DNA of 64,000 nt from Solihabitans fulvus (lineage in GTDB: Bacteria; Actinomycetota; Actinomycetes; Mycobacteriales; Pseudonocardiaceae): contig NZ_VUOB01000075.1 in the NCBI RefSeq assembly GCF_008386585.1, positions 1 to 64,000 of the forward strand, written 5' to 3'. The notes beneath the pieces are model-generated. The model saw nothing but the letters and a program-made list of their open reading frames with translations. It was not told the origin of the DNA and made no database searches. The position numbers and the translations under genes were made by a program. Shown here in pieces: positions 1 through 7,986 of this stretch; positions within the stretch are counted from its first letter, which is position 1, and each line of letters opens with the position of its first letter.

Positions 1-355
1 CACTTGACTTGACAGGCAGCGCGGCGGTGGCGAACCGCAGGCTCACCGCGACGTCGTTCGCCTCGAACTTGATGCGGCGGATGATGCGGTCGCTGCCGTC
101 GGGGGTGTAGGAGTCATCGCCCCACTCCCCGGACACGGTCACCGCGAAGCCCTTGTGGAGGGTGGCGCCGACGTTGTCGGCCAGCTGCGCGAAGCACACC
201 ACGTTGTGGAACACCGTCGGCAGGTCCGACCAGGAACCGTTGGTGTAGCGGCGGCGGTTGACCGCGATAGTGAAGGTGGCGACGGTGCAGCCGGACTTGG
301 CGAAGCGGATGACGGGGTCGGCGGTGATGTGGCCGTGGATGGTCTGCTCGTTCAT
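1..355 (-). CDS. ssb: Single-stranded DNA-binding protein, C-terminus cut by window edge
   Basis: The minus-strand frame from the ATG at 355 to the edge gives 118 residues starting MNEQTIHGHITADP. It contains the OB-fold pattern of bacterial SSB: an N-terminal G-H-I-T-x-D-P strand, then FTIAVNRR, WSDLPTVFHNVVCF, and a G-x-VTVSGEW strand. SSB coats single-stranded DNA during replication and conjugative transfer. A GGAGG ribosome site lies 7 bases before the ATG. The acidic C-terminal tail, if present, is outside the window. It is the last visible gene of a minus-strand maintenance module with ParB and a prim-pol primase, so it is more likely a plasmid/ICE copy than the housekeeping ssb. Confidence 0.88.
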   Translation of the reverse strand, partial: MNEQTIHGHITADPVIRFAKSGCTVATFTIAVNRRRYTNGSWSDLPTVFHNVVCFAQLADNVGATLHKGFAVTVSGEWGDDSYTPDGSDRIIRRIKFEANDVAVSLRFATAALPVKSS

Positions 356-382
356 GACGGGCCTCCGGTGGGCTCGGTGTGG

Positions 383-470
383 GTGGGACGCGGCGTGCCT
401 CAGCGGGGCGGTGTGGGGGTCCCGAAGGGACGTCGAGGGTTCCGGGCTCGCATGCCCGAGGTGGACCGGC
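383..470 (-). repeat. Leader repeat, copy 1 (upstream of ssb)
   Basis: This ~88-bp stretch lies 28 bases upstream of the ssb start. By eye it is about 85% identical to 1734-1820, with a shorter relative at 1019-1075. Read on the minus strand it contains the hairpin GTCCC-TTC-GGGAC. A second shared block around 'gggttcatcg' lies further upstream (near 535-575, 1160 and 1880). The position in 5' leaders suggests an RNA or operator element. No known riboswitch family was recognised. Confidence 0.55.
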
Positions 471-497
471 CGCGACAAGCGGGAACTCGAGGGACGG

Positions 498-965
498 TCA
501 GGGGTGGGCCGGTTCACTGGGGCGTGCCGGGTTCGGGTTCATCGGCGCTTGCCTCCGCGCCGGTCTGCTGACCCTGGGGGCGGTCCACTCGCGCTGAGCC
601 CGGCGGCGCACCGTGATCGAGAAGTCGTCGCGCCCCCCGTCGAACGCGTGCCTCCGCAGTGCTCCGGTTAGCGCTGCCGGAGCGAGCGCGGTTAGTCGTC
701 TGGTGGCGCGTGCGCGTACGTGGTTCCTCGTGCTGGTGGCGGGTTGTCGAACACGGTGAGCGGTTCGGCCCTGGTTGGGGTTGGCCCCGCGTGGGTCACC
801 GGGTGGGATGGGGTGGGTGCGGTCGTGGCAGTCGAGGCACTGGCCGAGGTGTTCGTCGTTGCTCAGGCGCTCGATCTGGGCGCGTTCGATGAAGCCGGTG
901 CGGCAGAGCCGAGGTCCACATAGCCAGGCGAGGGCGGCCGGGCGAGGGCGTTTGTGGGTCCTCAC
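498..965 (-). CDS. Hypothetical zinc-binding-like protein
   Basis: The minus-strand GTG at 965 is preceded by AGAGGA at a good distance, and gives 155 residues. The N-terminal third has a Cys pattern, LCGPRLC followed 24 residues later by CLDCHD, which could bind one zinc ion. The rest is Arg/Pro/Ala-rich and may not be conserved. The last ~20 residues fall inside the repeated leader sequence of ssb, so the true 3' end could be earlier or the reading frame could be partly fortuitous. It lies between the gene ending at 1393 and ssb, on the same strand as the maintenance module. Function unknown. Confidence 0.4.
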   Translation of the reverse strand: MRTHKRPRPAALAWLCGPRLCRTGFIERAQIERLSNDEHLGQCLDCHDRTHPIPPGDPRGANPNQGRTAHRVRQPATSTRNHVRARATRRLTALAPAALTGALRRHAFDGGRDDFSITVRRRAQREWTAPRVSRPARRQAPMNPNPARPSEPAHP

Positions 966-1392
966 GGCCGTTTCCTCTCTGGAGTTGTCCAGGACGAGAA
1001 CCGTTGTCACCAGGTGCGGTCGGGAGTCCCGCAGGCACGGCGGGGTTCCGGGTCGCCAGCCCGGCTGGACCGGCCACACCACAACCGGCGCGCACCACTG
1101 ACACGGGAGATGCCGGTTTGCTTGGGCTGGTGCGGGCCGGGTTCATCGACGTCTGCCCTCGACCGCACCCGGTAGGTCGGGTTCGTCCTTGACGGCCTCC
1201 GGAGGCCGCGGAGGTGAGGGCCGGCGTCGACGGGTGGTCGTCGTCGCGACTCGGGCGCGATCCCAGCGCGGCCACGTCTGCGGCCGGGGTAGGAAAGGCC
1301 TCGTGGCGAGGACACACTGGGTTCACCATCGCGAGGCGCCGAGGCGTGAGGTGCTGGTGGGTCCGGCCGCCGGGACCGGACCCGACCATCGA
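966..1392. other. 427-bp intergenic region with a leader-repeat fragment
   Basis: No supported gene is visible. The stretch 1019-1075 resembles the repeat at 383-470 and 1734-1820 ('gggttccggg', 'tggaccggcc'), and 1125-1170 resembles the second shared block ('cgggttcatcg'). It is the likely upstream control region of the gene starting at 965. Confidence 0.45.
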
Positions 1393-1650
1393 CTACTGGC
1401 CTACCAGGCAGTCGACCAGCAAGGTGATGTGGAAGTGCTCGGGGATATGGGCGTAGTCGCGGATCGCGTCGAGGACCACGGTTGGATCGATGACGGTCTC
1501 GGTGAGTCCGGTCCGGACGGGGAAGCTGATCTCGCCCTCGGGTGTCTGGACCATGACCTGGGAGAAGTAGGTGCCCAGTCGTTCGTCCCAACCGGCAACG
1601 ACTTCGCAGACGTCGCGGTCGGGCAGCGGGGTGAGGACATGGCGACTCAT
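1393..1650 (-). CDS. Small unknown protein, paralogue of the 34.3-kb conjugation-operon protein
   Basis: This ORF encodes 85 residues from the ATG at 1650, with GGGAGG 8 bases upstream. The sequence VVAGWDERLGTYFSQVMV...VLDAIRDYAHIPEHFHITLLVD aligns with IYVGWNEALQTYYAHVID...VIDAVSDFAVIPDDLSIFLAD in the N-terminal third of the protein encoded at 34285-35100. Both share the pattern GW(D/N)E-L-TY and an (I/V)DA(I/V)-D-A-IP segment. It is therefore a single-domain relative of that protein, placed in the maintenance module rather than the transfer operon. The family and function are unknown. The sharing supports the view that both modules belong to one element. Confidence 0.75.
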   Translation of the reverse strand: MSRHVLTPLPDRDVCEVVAGWDERLGTYFSQVMVQTPEGEISFPVRTGLTETVIDPTVVLDAIRDYAHIPEHFHITLLVDCLVGQ

Positions 1651-1733
1651 GACGGATGCCTCCCTGTGCTGGGTGAACCGGACGCCGCCCGAGGAGCTGG
1701 CCGACCGTGGCGGGTCCTGTGGGCTCGGCGTCG

Positions 1734-1820
1734 GTGGGACGCGGCTCGCCTCAGCGGGGCGGTGCGGGGGTCCCGAAGGGACGGCGGGGGTTCCGGGGTC
1801 GCACGCCCGCGTGGACCGGC
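1734..1820 (-). repeat. Leader repeat, copy 2 (upstream of the gene starting at 1650)
   Basis: This is the second ~87-bp copy of the element at 383-470, again in the 5' leader of a minus-strand gene and again with the GTCCC-TTC-GGGAC hairpin on the minus strand. Similarity resumes at about 1860-1945. The whole 1651-2026 gap holds this repeat and no supported gene. Confidence 0.55.
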
Positions 1821-2026
1821 ACCGTGGTCCAGGAAGGCGACGGCGGGGCCGGCGCGACCGGTTCGCGGGGGCGTGCTGGGTCCGGGTTCATCGCCGCTCG
1901 CCTCCGTACCGCTCTGCTGGCCTCCGGGCGTTCCACCGACGCTGGGCCTGGCAATGACGCTGCATCGATTGGACAGCACGCCGGTCAGGGTCGACAGGGA
2001 AGGCTGACCGGCTCGAGTGACGGCAC

Positions 2027-2914
2027 TCAGCTCAGGGTGCGGGGGTGTTGGCTGCCGCGGCGGAGGCCGGAGTCGATGGTGCGGTCCATCTCGGCGTGGG
2101 TGAAGTCGTTGACTCCGATGTGGATGGCGGCGGCCCGGCGCAGGGTCGACAGGGCGGTGGCGTCGTCGAGTTCGCCGCCGGCGACAAGGTTGCCCAGGGT
2201 GGCGGCGGCCTTGAACAGTTCCTGGTTGCGGGTGCCTGGAACGGCTCGCGCTACTCGCCGAGTTTCGCCGTCGATGATGGCGCGCAGGTAGGCACCGGCG
2301 TTGCCGGCCGGTGCGTTGGCGTGCGCGGTGACCGGTGGTGGTGTCAGCGCTGTGACGAGCCAGCCGGGCAGCGGGGCGACCGGACTCGGGTCGGTGACGG
2401 TGTAGCGGCCCTGGCCACCTGTCGAGCCGGCCGCGACGACGTAGCCGCCGGCGGCGCGGGTGTCCACGTGCCATCCCAACGTGCTCACCGTGTTGCGCAA
2501 CACGGGGTTCTGCGGTGCGGTGAAGTACAGGTGCAGTCCGCCGGTCGGTGTCGCCACGGTGTAGGTGGCGATGGATGGTGGGGCGTCGGCGCGGTGGGCG
2601 AGTACGGCCAGGACGTGGCTGCCGTGAGTGACGCCGAGCGCTGCCCACTCGGGTGGTGGTTGCTGGCCGTGCGCGGCGTCGAGGTCGACGACCACCAGCG
2701 ACGACGGACCGGTCGCGACGGCGATGTTGTGCGGCGTGGTCGCCCACCAGGTGGTGAGGATGTCGTGGTCGGTGGTGGCGTGGTGTTCCCAGTCCCGCAG
2801 CGCTGGTCGTTTGCCTCGGGGCCGCAGGGGGAAGACGTGCCAGCCTCGGTCGGCGGCCTCCAGTGCGGCACGCAGCAGGCGGCGCGTGGTGGGTGTTGGA
2901 GGGTTGGTAGCCAT
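2027..2914 (-). CDS. Bifunctional DNA primase/polymerase (prim-pol) domain protein
   Basis: This gene encodes 295 residues from the ATG at 2914, with AAAGGAG upstream. The N-terminal ~190 residues match the prim-pol family: AALEAADRGWHVFPLRPRGKRPAL, then VATGPSSLVVVDLDAAHG with the catalytic acidic pair, then TPTGGLHLYFTAP, a VDTRAAGGYVVAAGS glycine loop, and a P-LPGWL end. The C-terminal ~90 residues form a helical segment common in plasmid primases (NQELFKAAATLGNLVAGGELD). The enzyme would prime replication or second-strand synthesis of the mobile element. It sits 17 bp downstream of a small unknown gene in the ParB-to-SSB module. Prim-pol function follows from the family; element replication is inferred from the neighbours. 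Confidence 0.88.
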   Translation of the reverse strand: MATNPPTPTTRRLLRAALEAADRGWHVFPLRPRGKRPALRDWEHHATTDHDILTTWWATTPHNIAVATGPSSLVVVDLDAAHGQQPPPEWAALGVTHGSHVLAVLAHRADAPPSIATYTVATPTGGLHLYFTAPQNPVLRNTVSTLGWHVDTRAAGGYVVAAGSTGGQGRYTVTDPSPVAPLPGWLVTALTPPPVTAHANAPAGNAGAYLRAIIDGETRRVARAVPGTRNQELFKAAATLGNLVAGGELDDATALSTLRRAAAIHIGVNDFTHAEMDRTIDSGLRRGSQHPRTLS

Positions 2915-2931
2915 GGTGGCGTCTCCTTTCG

Positions 2932-3291
2932 CTATCGAGGGTATGGAGCTGGTCCGTGTTCGGCCAGCTCGGCGGCGACGAGGTGGCCGGTGGCGGCCTG
3001 CACGATCTCGATCAGCGCACGGTCCAACCCGGTGAGATTGATCCCGGCGGGTGTGCGTCCGGGGCTGATGACGATGGCGTCGTCGTCGACGATGACGGTC
3101 ACGCCGACCAGGTCGTAGCGCAGGATCAACGCGCGGGCCGCCGCGAGCGCGGCGATCAGTGCGGCACGGTGGTTGTGCTCGGTTCCGGTGGCGCGTCTGC
3201 GGCCGGAACGCACCGTCCAGTGGTGTTCGACCGGGGGGTCGATCGCGACGTGCGTGGTGTGCGAGCGGGGTGTGATGTTGTTGGTCGTCAT
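2932..3291 (-). CDS. Hypothetical protein of the maintenance module
   Basis: This ORF encodes 119 residues from the ATG at 3291. The C-terminal half is a regular alpha/beta stretch: ALIAALAAARALILRYDLVGVTVIVDDDAIVISPGRTPAGINLTGLDRALIEI. No catalytic motif was recognised. It ends 17 bp before the prim-pol start, so the two genes are probably co-transcribed. The steady high-GC codon pattern supports a real gene. Function unknown. Confidence 0.7.
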   Translation of the reverse strand: MTTNNITPRSHTTHVAIDPPVEHHWTVRSGRRRATGTEHNHRAALIAALAAARALILRYDLVGVTVIVDDDAIVISPGRTPAGINLTGLDRALIEIVQAATGHLVAAELAEHGPAPYPR

Positions 3292-3396
3292 GGTGTCCAG
3301 CCTCTCGCTGAGAACCGGTCACGGATCGAGGAACTGGTTGGGGTGTGGACAACCTCGGGGGTGTGGACATCCGCCCGCACCCCCGAGGTGGCGTGT

Positions 3397-3885
3397 CTAT
3401 CGGGGGTGGTCTTCGAGGAAGTTGCGGATGTCCCAGAACACCCGGTTGATCTGGGACCACGCGGTGCGGTCGCAGACCTGCCAGACCACTCGGTCGAGGG
3501 TGACCCGCAGGTGTGGTGGCGTCGCGGTCTGCTGCTCGGCGGGAGCCCACTGGGCGGACATCGTCGTGGTGTTGAACAACTTCAGGCTGACGGCCACTGG
3601 ACGTCGCTGGGGGTCGGCCGGTAGCCAGAACCGGCACGCCAGCGCCGGCATCACGTTGGGCGCCTTCTTCGAGAGCGGGTATGTGGCCGCCCACTGCCGC
3701 TGCAACCGCCGGGCGAGCTCGATGTCGGTGACGGTGAGCATGAGGTCGCCGATGATGGCCACGACCTGACGCTCGGGAGTGCCCTGGGCGTGGGGAATGA
3801 TCCGGATGGGGAGGACTCCGGCAGCGCGCAACACAATCGACACCACTGCGGTGGACAACGACTGCGCAGCCGTGGATGGGGTCAT
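3397..3885 (-). CDS. Hypothetical protein of the maintenance module
   Basis: This ORF encodes 162 residues from the ATG at 3885, chosen because GAAGGA lies upstream; the open frame extends further but without a ribosome site. It reads MTPSTAAQSLSTAVVSIVLRAAG, followed by a beta-rich core and an aromatic C-terminus (DRVVWQVCDRTAWSQINRVFWDIRNFLEDHPR). No family was recognised. It lies between parB and the prim-pol genes with a 105-bp gap to the next gene. Its leader shares the box GAGTGCGCC with the parB leader. Confidence 0.7.
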   Translation of the reverse strand: MTPSTAAQSLSTAVVSIVLRAAGVLPIRIIPHAQGTPERQVVAIIGDLMLTVTDIELARRLQRQWAATYPLSKKAPNVMPALACRFWLPADPQRRPVAVSLKLFNTTTMSAQWAPAEQQTATPPHLRVTLDRVVWQVCDRTAWSQINRVFWDIRNFLEDHPR

Positions 3886-4198
3886 GACGGGCCGTCCTTC
3901 GGGTCGACGTCGACCGGCCGAGGGGCTGTGCGCCCCCGGGGCCGTTGGGACGCGCTCGGTCCAGCGCCCGCGACGCACAGCGGCGGGGGACCGGTGGTCA
4001 CTCAGGCGGCGTGAACCGGCGTGGCTCACGCGAGGCGAACCAGAGAACCCGAGAGCCGAGTTCGCCCGGCTGAGTCGGGCATCGGGCCATCGGCGGCGCC
4101 GCGAGAGGGCGCTGAGAGTGCGCCGCCCTCAACGGCAACGGGTGCGCGGGCGGTGTGGCGGAGCCGCCCCAGTACGAGGACGGCCCCGCCACCAAGGC
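3886..4198. other. 313-bp leader region downstream of parB
   Basis: No gene is supported. The box GAGTGCGCC occurs at 4116-4124. A segment near 4005-4020 ('ggcggcgtgaaccgg') resembles 'gccggcgtgaaccg' at 5740 in the parB leader. This is probably the promoter and leader of the gene starting at 3885. Confidence 0.45.
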
Positions 4199-5635
4199 CT
4201 ACTGCGCGTCCTGCTGAACGCCGACTGGCGGCGTGATCACCAGCTGCTCCACATCGGACAGTGGATATCCCCAGTGTTGCAGCGCGGTGAAGTAGTCCCG
4301 GTCAGCCTCGGTCGGGTTGCGCCATGCTTCTCGGGTGACGGCCTTCTCCAACCCCGCCAGCAGCACGGCGAGCGTGATCATCGTGGCGCGCTCCGGGCCT
4401 GCTTTCGACGCGGCCACCGACACCGGATTCGCGCCAGCCGCAGGAGTCGCGGGCTTTGTCCGCAACCGCAGGAGTTTCGCGGCGGTGGCGTGGCCGTCCT
4501 CCATCGCCCGGCGCAGTGCGTGGCTGCCCTTGGCCAGCATGACCGCGATCCACCGCTGCGCGTCCTTTGGTGGGGTCTTGCCCGCCAGGAACCCGGTCAG
4601 CCACCGCTCGCGGACCGCGACGGCGGAGTCCCACGCCTTGTTGTTGGCGATGGTGGTGCGGCGCTGGAGCTTGTCCGCCTCGGTCATGGGCTGCTTCACC
4701 CCGGATGTCGCCGTGGGGTAGCGCAGCATGTGGCCGTGGGCCTGCCAGTCCCGGCACACGAACACCGCCACGACCGTGCGGTGTTCACCCCAGCCCTGCT
4801 CGCTGACGAACGCGGCGTCCCCGGGGCAGTCCTTGTGGACGTCCGGTGTCAACGCCGACGGGACCTCTTGGCTGACCAGGAGTTCGTCCAGCCGCCTGGC
4901 TTTGTGGTCGTCGTGGCTGATGGGGTCGATCACCGTGGCGCCGGCCTCGGCGAGGTGGGCGGCCAGGTCCGCGCGGGCTGCGGTGTCGCGCCGCTCGTCG
5001 CGCAGGCGTTGGGCGATGTGCTCGAACTGGTCGGGGCGTTTCTTCGCGGCGACGGTGAGTGCCTTGACGGCCTCGGTGTCGTCCTCGAACTCGACCAGTG
5101 TCGCGGCCTGGTCCAGGGTCAGCTCGAACCGGTCGATGGCCTTGGCGGCCAGCTCGCTGGCCCCGACCCGCAGGGCGGTGTCGACCTGCTTGCGGTGGGT
5201 GCAGGTGCGTCGCGCGATCAGCGCGGCGGGCATGCCCAGCAGCGACAGCTGGTGGTATGCCTGGGCTCGTTCGGCGTCGCGTAGCGCGGTGCGGTGGTCG
5301 TTCTCGATGAGCTGGAAGACGATCCTGGCCGCTTCGGCGCTGGGTGCCTCGACCACGTGGACCGGCACGGTCTGGCAGCCGGCCTCGATCGCGCCGAGGG
5401 TGCGGCGTTTGCCCATCACCACGGTGAGTTCGCCGGTCTGGGCGCGCCAGGCGCGGATGGGGGTGAGGACGCCGTGTTCGCGGATGGTAGCGACGAAGTC
5501 CTTGTCCAGTCGGGCTTCGGTGCGCACGTTCGCCTCGACGACCAGCGTGCGCGGGTCGACGTGCAGGAGTGTCGGCGCGGGTTGCTCGGTCCGGGCCGCG
5601 GGGATCGCGGCGTCGGGTGATTCTGTCGTGGTCAT
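4199..5635 (-). CDS. ParB-family partition protein
   Basis: This gene encodes 478 residues from the ATG at 5635, with GGAAGGA upstream. Residues ~20-115 form the ParB/Srx N-terminal domain: LLHVDPRTLVVEANVRTE, then IREHGVLTPIRAW, VVMGKRRTLGAIEAG as the CTP-binding-type G-x-RRT box, and LIENDHRTALRDAERA. A helix-turn-helix follows (YHQLSLLGMPAALIARRTCTHRKQVDTALRVG). The long C-terminal half (~250 residues) is typical of plasmid/ICE ParB-like proteins rather than chromosomal ParB. The role would be element partition or control by binding a parS-like site. No parA follows directly; the P-loop-like protein at 27.6 kb is distant. It is the first gene of the minus-strand module. Confidence 0.85.
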   Translation of the reverse strand: MTTTESPDAAIPAARTEQPAPTLLHVDPRTLVVEANVRTEARLDKDFVATIREHGVLTPIRAWRAQTGELTVVMGKRRTLGAIEAGCQTVPVHVVEAPSAEAARIVFQLIENDHRTALRDAERAQAYHQLSLLGMPAALIARRTCTHRKQVDTALRVGASELAAKAIDRFELTLDQAATLVEFEDDTEAVKALTVAAKKRPDQFEHIAQRLRDERRDTAARADLAAHLAEAGATVIDPISHDDHKARRLDELLVSQEVPSALTPDVHKDCPGDAAFVSEQGWGEHRTVVAVFVCRDWQAHGHMLRYPTATSGVKQPMTEADKLQRRTTIANNKAWDSAVAVRERWLTGFLAGKTPPKDAQRWIAVMLAKGSHALRRAMEDGHATAAKLLRLRTKPATPAAGANPVSVAASKAGPERATMITLAVLLAGLEKAVTREAWRNPTEADRDYFTALQHWGYPLSDVEQLVITPPVGVQQDAQ

Positions 5636-6126
5636 TGTTCTGGTCCTTCCGCTGGAGTCTTCGGAACACGCCCTTGTGGGGCGCACTCCCTCCAGCGGTG
5701 GCCGTAAGGGAAGGGCCACGGGTTCTGGGTCACCCAGCCGGCGTGAACCGACGGAGCCGTGCAGCGGTTTGCCGGCGCCGCTCGGGCCAGGGGAGAGGCC
5801 GGTTCACCCGTGCTGGGTCGGGCCGGTTCGGTGGACCTGACCGTGGACGCCGCTAGAGTGCGCCGTCCCCACAAGGGCGAGGGCGCAGGAGGAAGGCATG
5901 AGACCCAGCAACAGGTTCAGGGCGTTGCGGCCTGAAGCACAGCAGCTGGGATAACGCTCCGGTGCGGACGTGACGGTGGTCAAGGGGCGGGTGATGGCAC
6001 GAGGCGCTTGATGCGTATCGGGCTGGAACGGCTGCGTTGCAGCGGGAAGAAGATCACCATCTTGGGTGTTCGCCAAGGATATAGCCATAAGCCAGCAGCG
6101 ATGCGGCCCGTACGAAAGAACTGAGG
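5636..6126 (-). promoter_or_regulatory. parB leader with hairpin and repeated GAGTGCGCC boxes
   Basis: This is a 491-bp gap between parB and the divergent hydrolase gene. A short hairpin (CGCCC, 5-nt loop, GGGCG) lies at 5669-5683, about 34 bases before parB. The 14-mer TGTGGGGCGCACTC at 5675-5688 recurs exactly at 9012-9025 in the leader of the DUF932 gene. The box GAGTGCGCC is present at 5855-5863 and inverted at 5680-5688. It is a candidate site for autoregulation by ParB or another element regulator. No gene is visible. Confidence 0.45.
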
Positions 6127-6822
6127 ATGGCGCGACTACACACACGCACCTGGGGCTCCGGCGCCCGGCTGGCAGTCCTGGTGCACGGTATGACCACCGA
6201 CTCCGGGTCCTGGTGGAATACCGGTCCGATGCTCGCCGAACACGGCTACCGGGTCATCGCCCCCGACCTGCCCGGCCACGGACACAGCGACCACCATGAC
6301 CGCAACGACTACACCCTGACGGGCATGGCCGACGCACTGCTCGACACGATCCCCGAAACCCCAGACCTGATCATCGGGCACTCCTTGGGCGGGCTCGTCG
6401 CCTCCGCCGTTGTTGAGCGAGTGCACCCTGCTCGCGCCGTCTTCGAGGACCCACCGTGGGGCACCCCACCAGGACCGGACGTGGTCGAGTTCATCATCAG
6501 GCAACGCAGTTGGACCGTCGAACAACTCGCCAAGTTCCACCCTCGTTGGCCTGCCGAAGCCATCCGGGAGAAACACAAGGCCCTCGCGCTCTGGGACCCG
6601 AACACCACACAGGTGGCGGGCGAATATCCCGGCCCTCGCGCCGTTCCTCCCGCTGTGGCCTCACTCGTGCTCGTCGGCGACACCCAGCCCATGATCGACA
6701 CCACGCTGGCTGAGCAACTCCGCTCCGAAGGCTACGACCTCAGCATTGTCACCGACGCCGGCCACAACATCCACAACGACAACCCCGACGCGTTCTCAGC
6801 GGCTCTCCACGACTGGTTCTGA
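6127..6822 (+). CDS. Alpha/beta hydrolase
   Basis: This ORF encodes 231 residues. It has the hydrolase signature: oxyanion HG at 20-21, APDLPGHG at 45-52, the nucleophile elbow GHSLGG at 84-89 (Ser86), and a C-terminal DAGHNIH supplying the catalytic His. The acid is probably the Asp in LVGDTQ. The length is short for the fold but all core pieces are present. It is a soluble enzyme with no signal peptide, and the substrate cannot be predicted. It is transcribed away from parB and has no close partner on its strand, so it is probably cargo. Confidence 0.85.
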   Translation: MARLHTRTWGSGARLAVLVHGMTTDSGSWWNTGPMLAEHGYRVIAPDLPGHGHSDHHDRNDYTLTGMADALLDTIPETPDLIIGHSLGGLVASAVVERVHPARAVFEDPPWGTPPGPDVVEFIIRQRSWTVEQLAKFHPRWPAEAIREKHKALALWDPNTTQVAGEYPGPRAVPPAVASLVLVGDTQPMIDTTLAEQLRSEGYDLSIVTDAGHNIHNDNPDAFSAALHDWF

Positions 6823-7545
6823 TCCGCTCGGATATGGACGACCACAGGGCAGGTGATCCGCGTAAGCGCGGTGAAGGTCGCTCGCTCACACGCCACGCAA
6901 CCTCACGTCAGCGAATTCCGTTGGCAGCCCCCGAGACCGCAGGCCGCCGCGCGCTTCCGATGCCCGACTGCTGGGACGTTCTGCGCCCGGGTTGGCTTGC
7001 CGCCGATCACTCCGGTCGTGTCGGGGACGACCCACCACAAGGAAGCTCATCACTCGCGGTAACGCATCACGGCCAGTTGTCTCCCCACTAACTGGCCGTC
7101 AGTGGGGAGTTCGAACTGGCCACTGACAGTCCAGTTCCTAGGCGTAGTGGGGAACGTGGCTGGCATTGTCGACTGAACGAGTCGTACGGCGCTGGCCTGT
7201 GCCGGTGGGCCTCTTGGATTCGGCACCTGATACTCGTAATGGGTGAATGCCCAACTCGTGACCGCTGCTGGCCGCACTGATCGCCGCCGCAGCGGCGGTC
7301 AGTTCACTGGTGAACCTCCTCGACTCGGCAGATGCGGCACGTTGGCTCGTCGGAGGCTCGCGATCACTGGGTCCGGGTGTACAACTGCGCGCTGCTCCCG
7401 GCGTGCAGTCGGCTCAACGTCATCTGCGCTTGAACGTGGCGGCGGTCACGGTTGCCCTTACTTCTGAGGTAATCGACGCGATGACCCCTGCTGGGTGAAG
7501 CTTGGTGCACAACAGGAGATCAGCACCGAGCAGGGAGCGAAACCC
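6823..7545. other. 723-bp region without a supported gene; nested inverted repeats
   Basis: No convincing reading frame is present. At 7081-7109 a perfect 9-bp stem (CTCCCCACT/AGTGGGGAG) encloses an 11-nt loop. GGCCAGTT at 7071-7078 is complementary to AACTGGCC at 7090-7097 and again at 7114-7121, so alternative pairings are possible. No T-tract follows, which argues against a simple terminator. It may be a regulatory RNA or an operator cluster. Confidence 0.4.
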
Positions 7546-7908
7546 ATGAGCAGCACCGAGAACCTCGTCGCCCGCTACCTCGATGCGTGGAACACCACCG
7601 ACCCCGCCGAGCGTGCCGCGGTGTTGGCGGAGGTGTTCGCCGAGGACGCCCGCTACACCGACCCCTTGGTGGACGCCGAGGGTCGCGACGTCATCGACCA
7701 GGTCATCGCCGGAGCCCAGGCCCAGTTCGCCGGCCTGGTGTTCAGCTCGGGCGGCCCGGTGGACGCGCACCACAACACCGCACGCTTCTCTTGGCACCTG
7801 GGCGTTCCCGGACAGGAGCCCCTGGTGATCGGCTTTGACGTCGCCGTGATCGAGAACGACCGCATCACCAAGGTCTACGGCTTCCTCGACAAGGTCCCCA
7901 CGGCCTGA
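7546..7908 (+). CDS. NTF2-like / SnoaL-like protein
   Basis: This ORF encodes 120 residues from the ATG at 7546, preceded by CAGGGAG. It begins with the family's helical opening NLVARYLDAWNTTDPAERAAVLAEVFAEDARYTDPL and continues into the curved sheet (VVFSSGGPVDAHHNTARFSWHLG, VIGFDVAVIENDRITKVYGFLD). This fold forms a cone-shaped pocket used by isomerases, hydrolases and scavenging proteins. The length is normal for the family. No specific reaction can be assigned. Confidence 0.82.
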   Translation: MSSTENLVARYLDAWNTTDPAERAAVLAEVFAEDARYTDPLVDAEGRDVIDQVIAGAQAQFAGLVFSSGGPVDAHHNTARFSWHLGVPGQEPLVIGFDVAVIENDRITKVYGFLDKVPTA

Positions 7909-7986
7909 GCCGTGATCGCGCCTGCCGACGAGGTGCGGGTGGTGTGCCGGGCCCGAGGGAAGCGGACCCGGCACACCACCCGCTGG

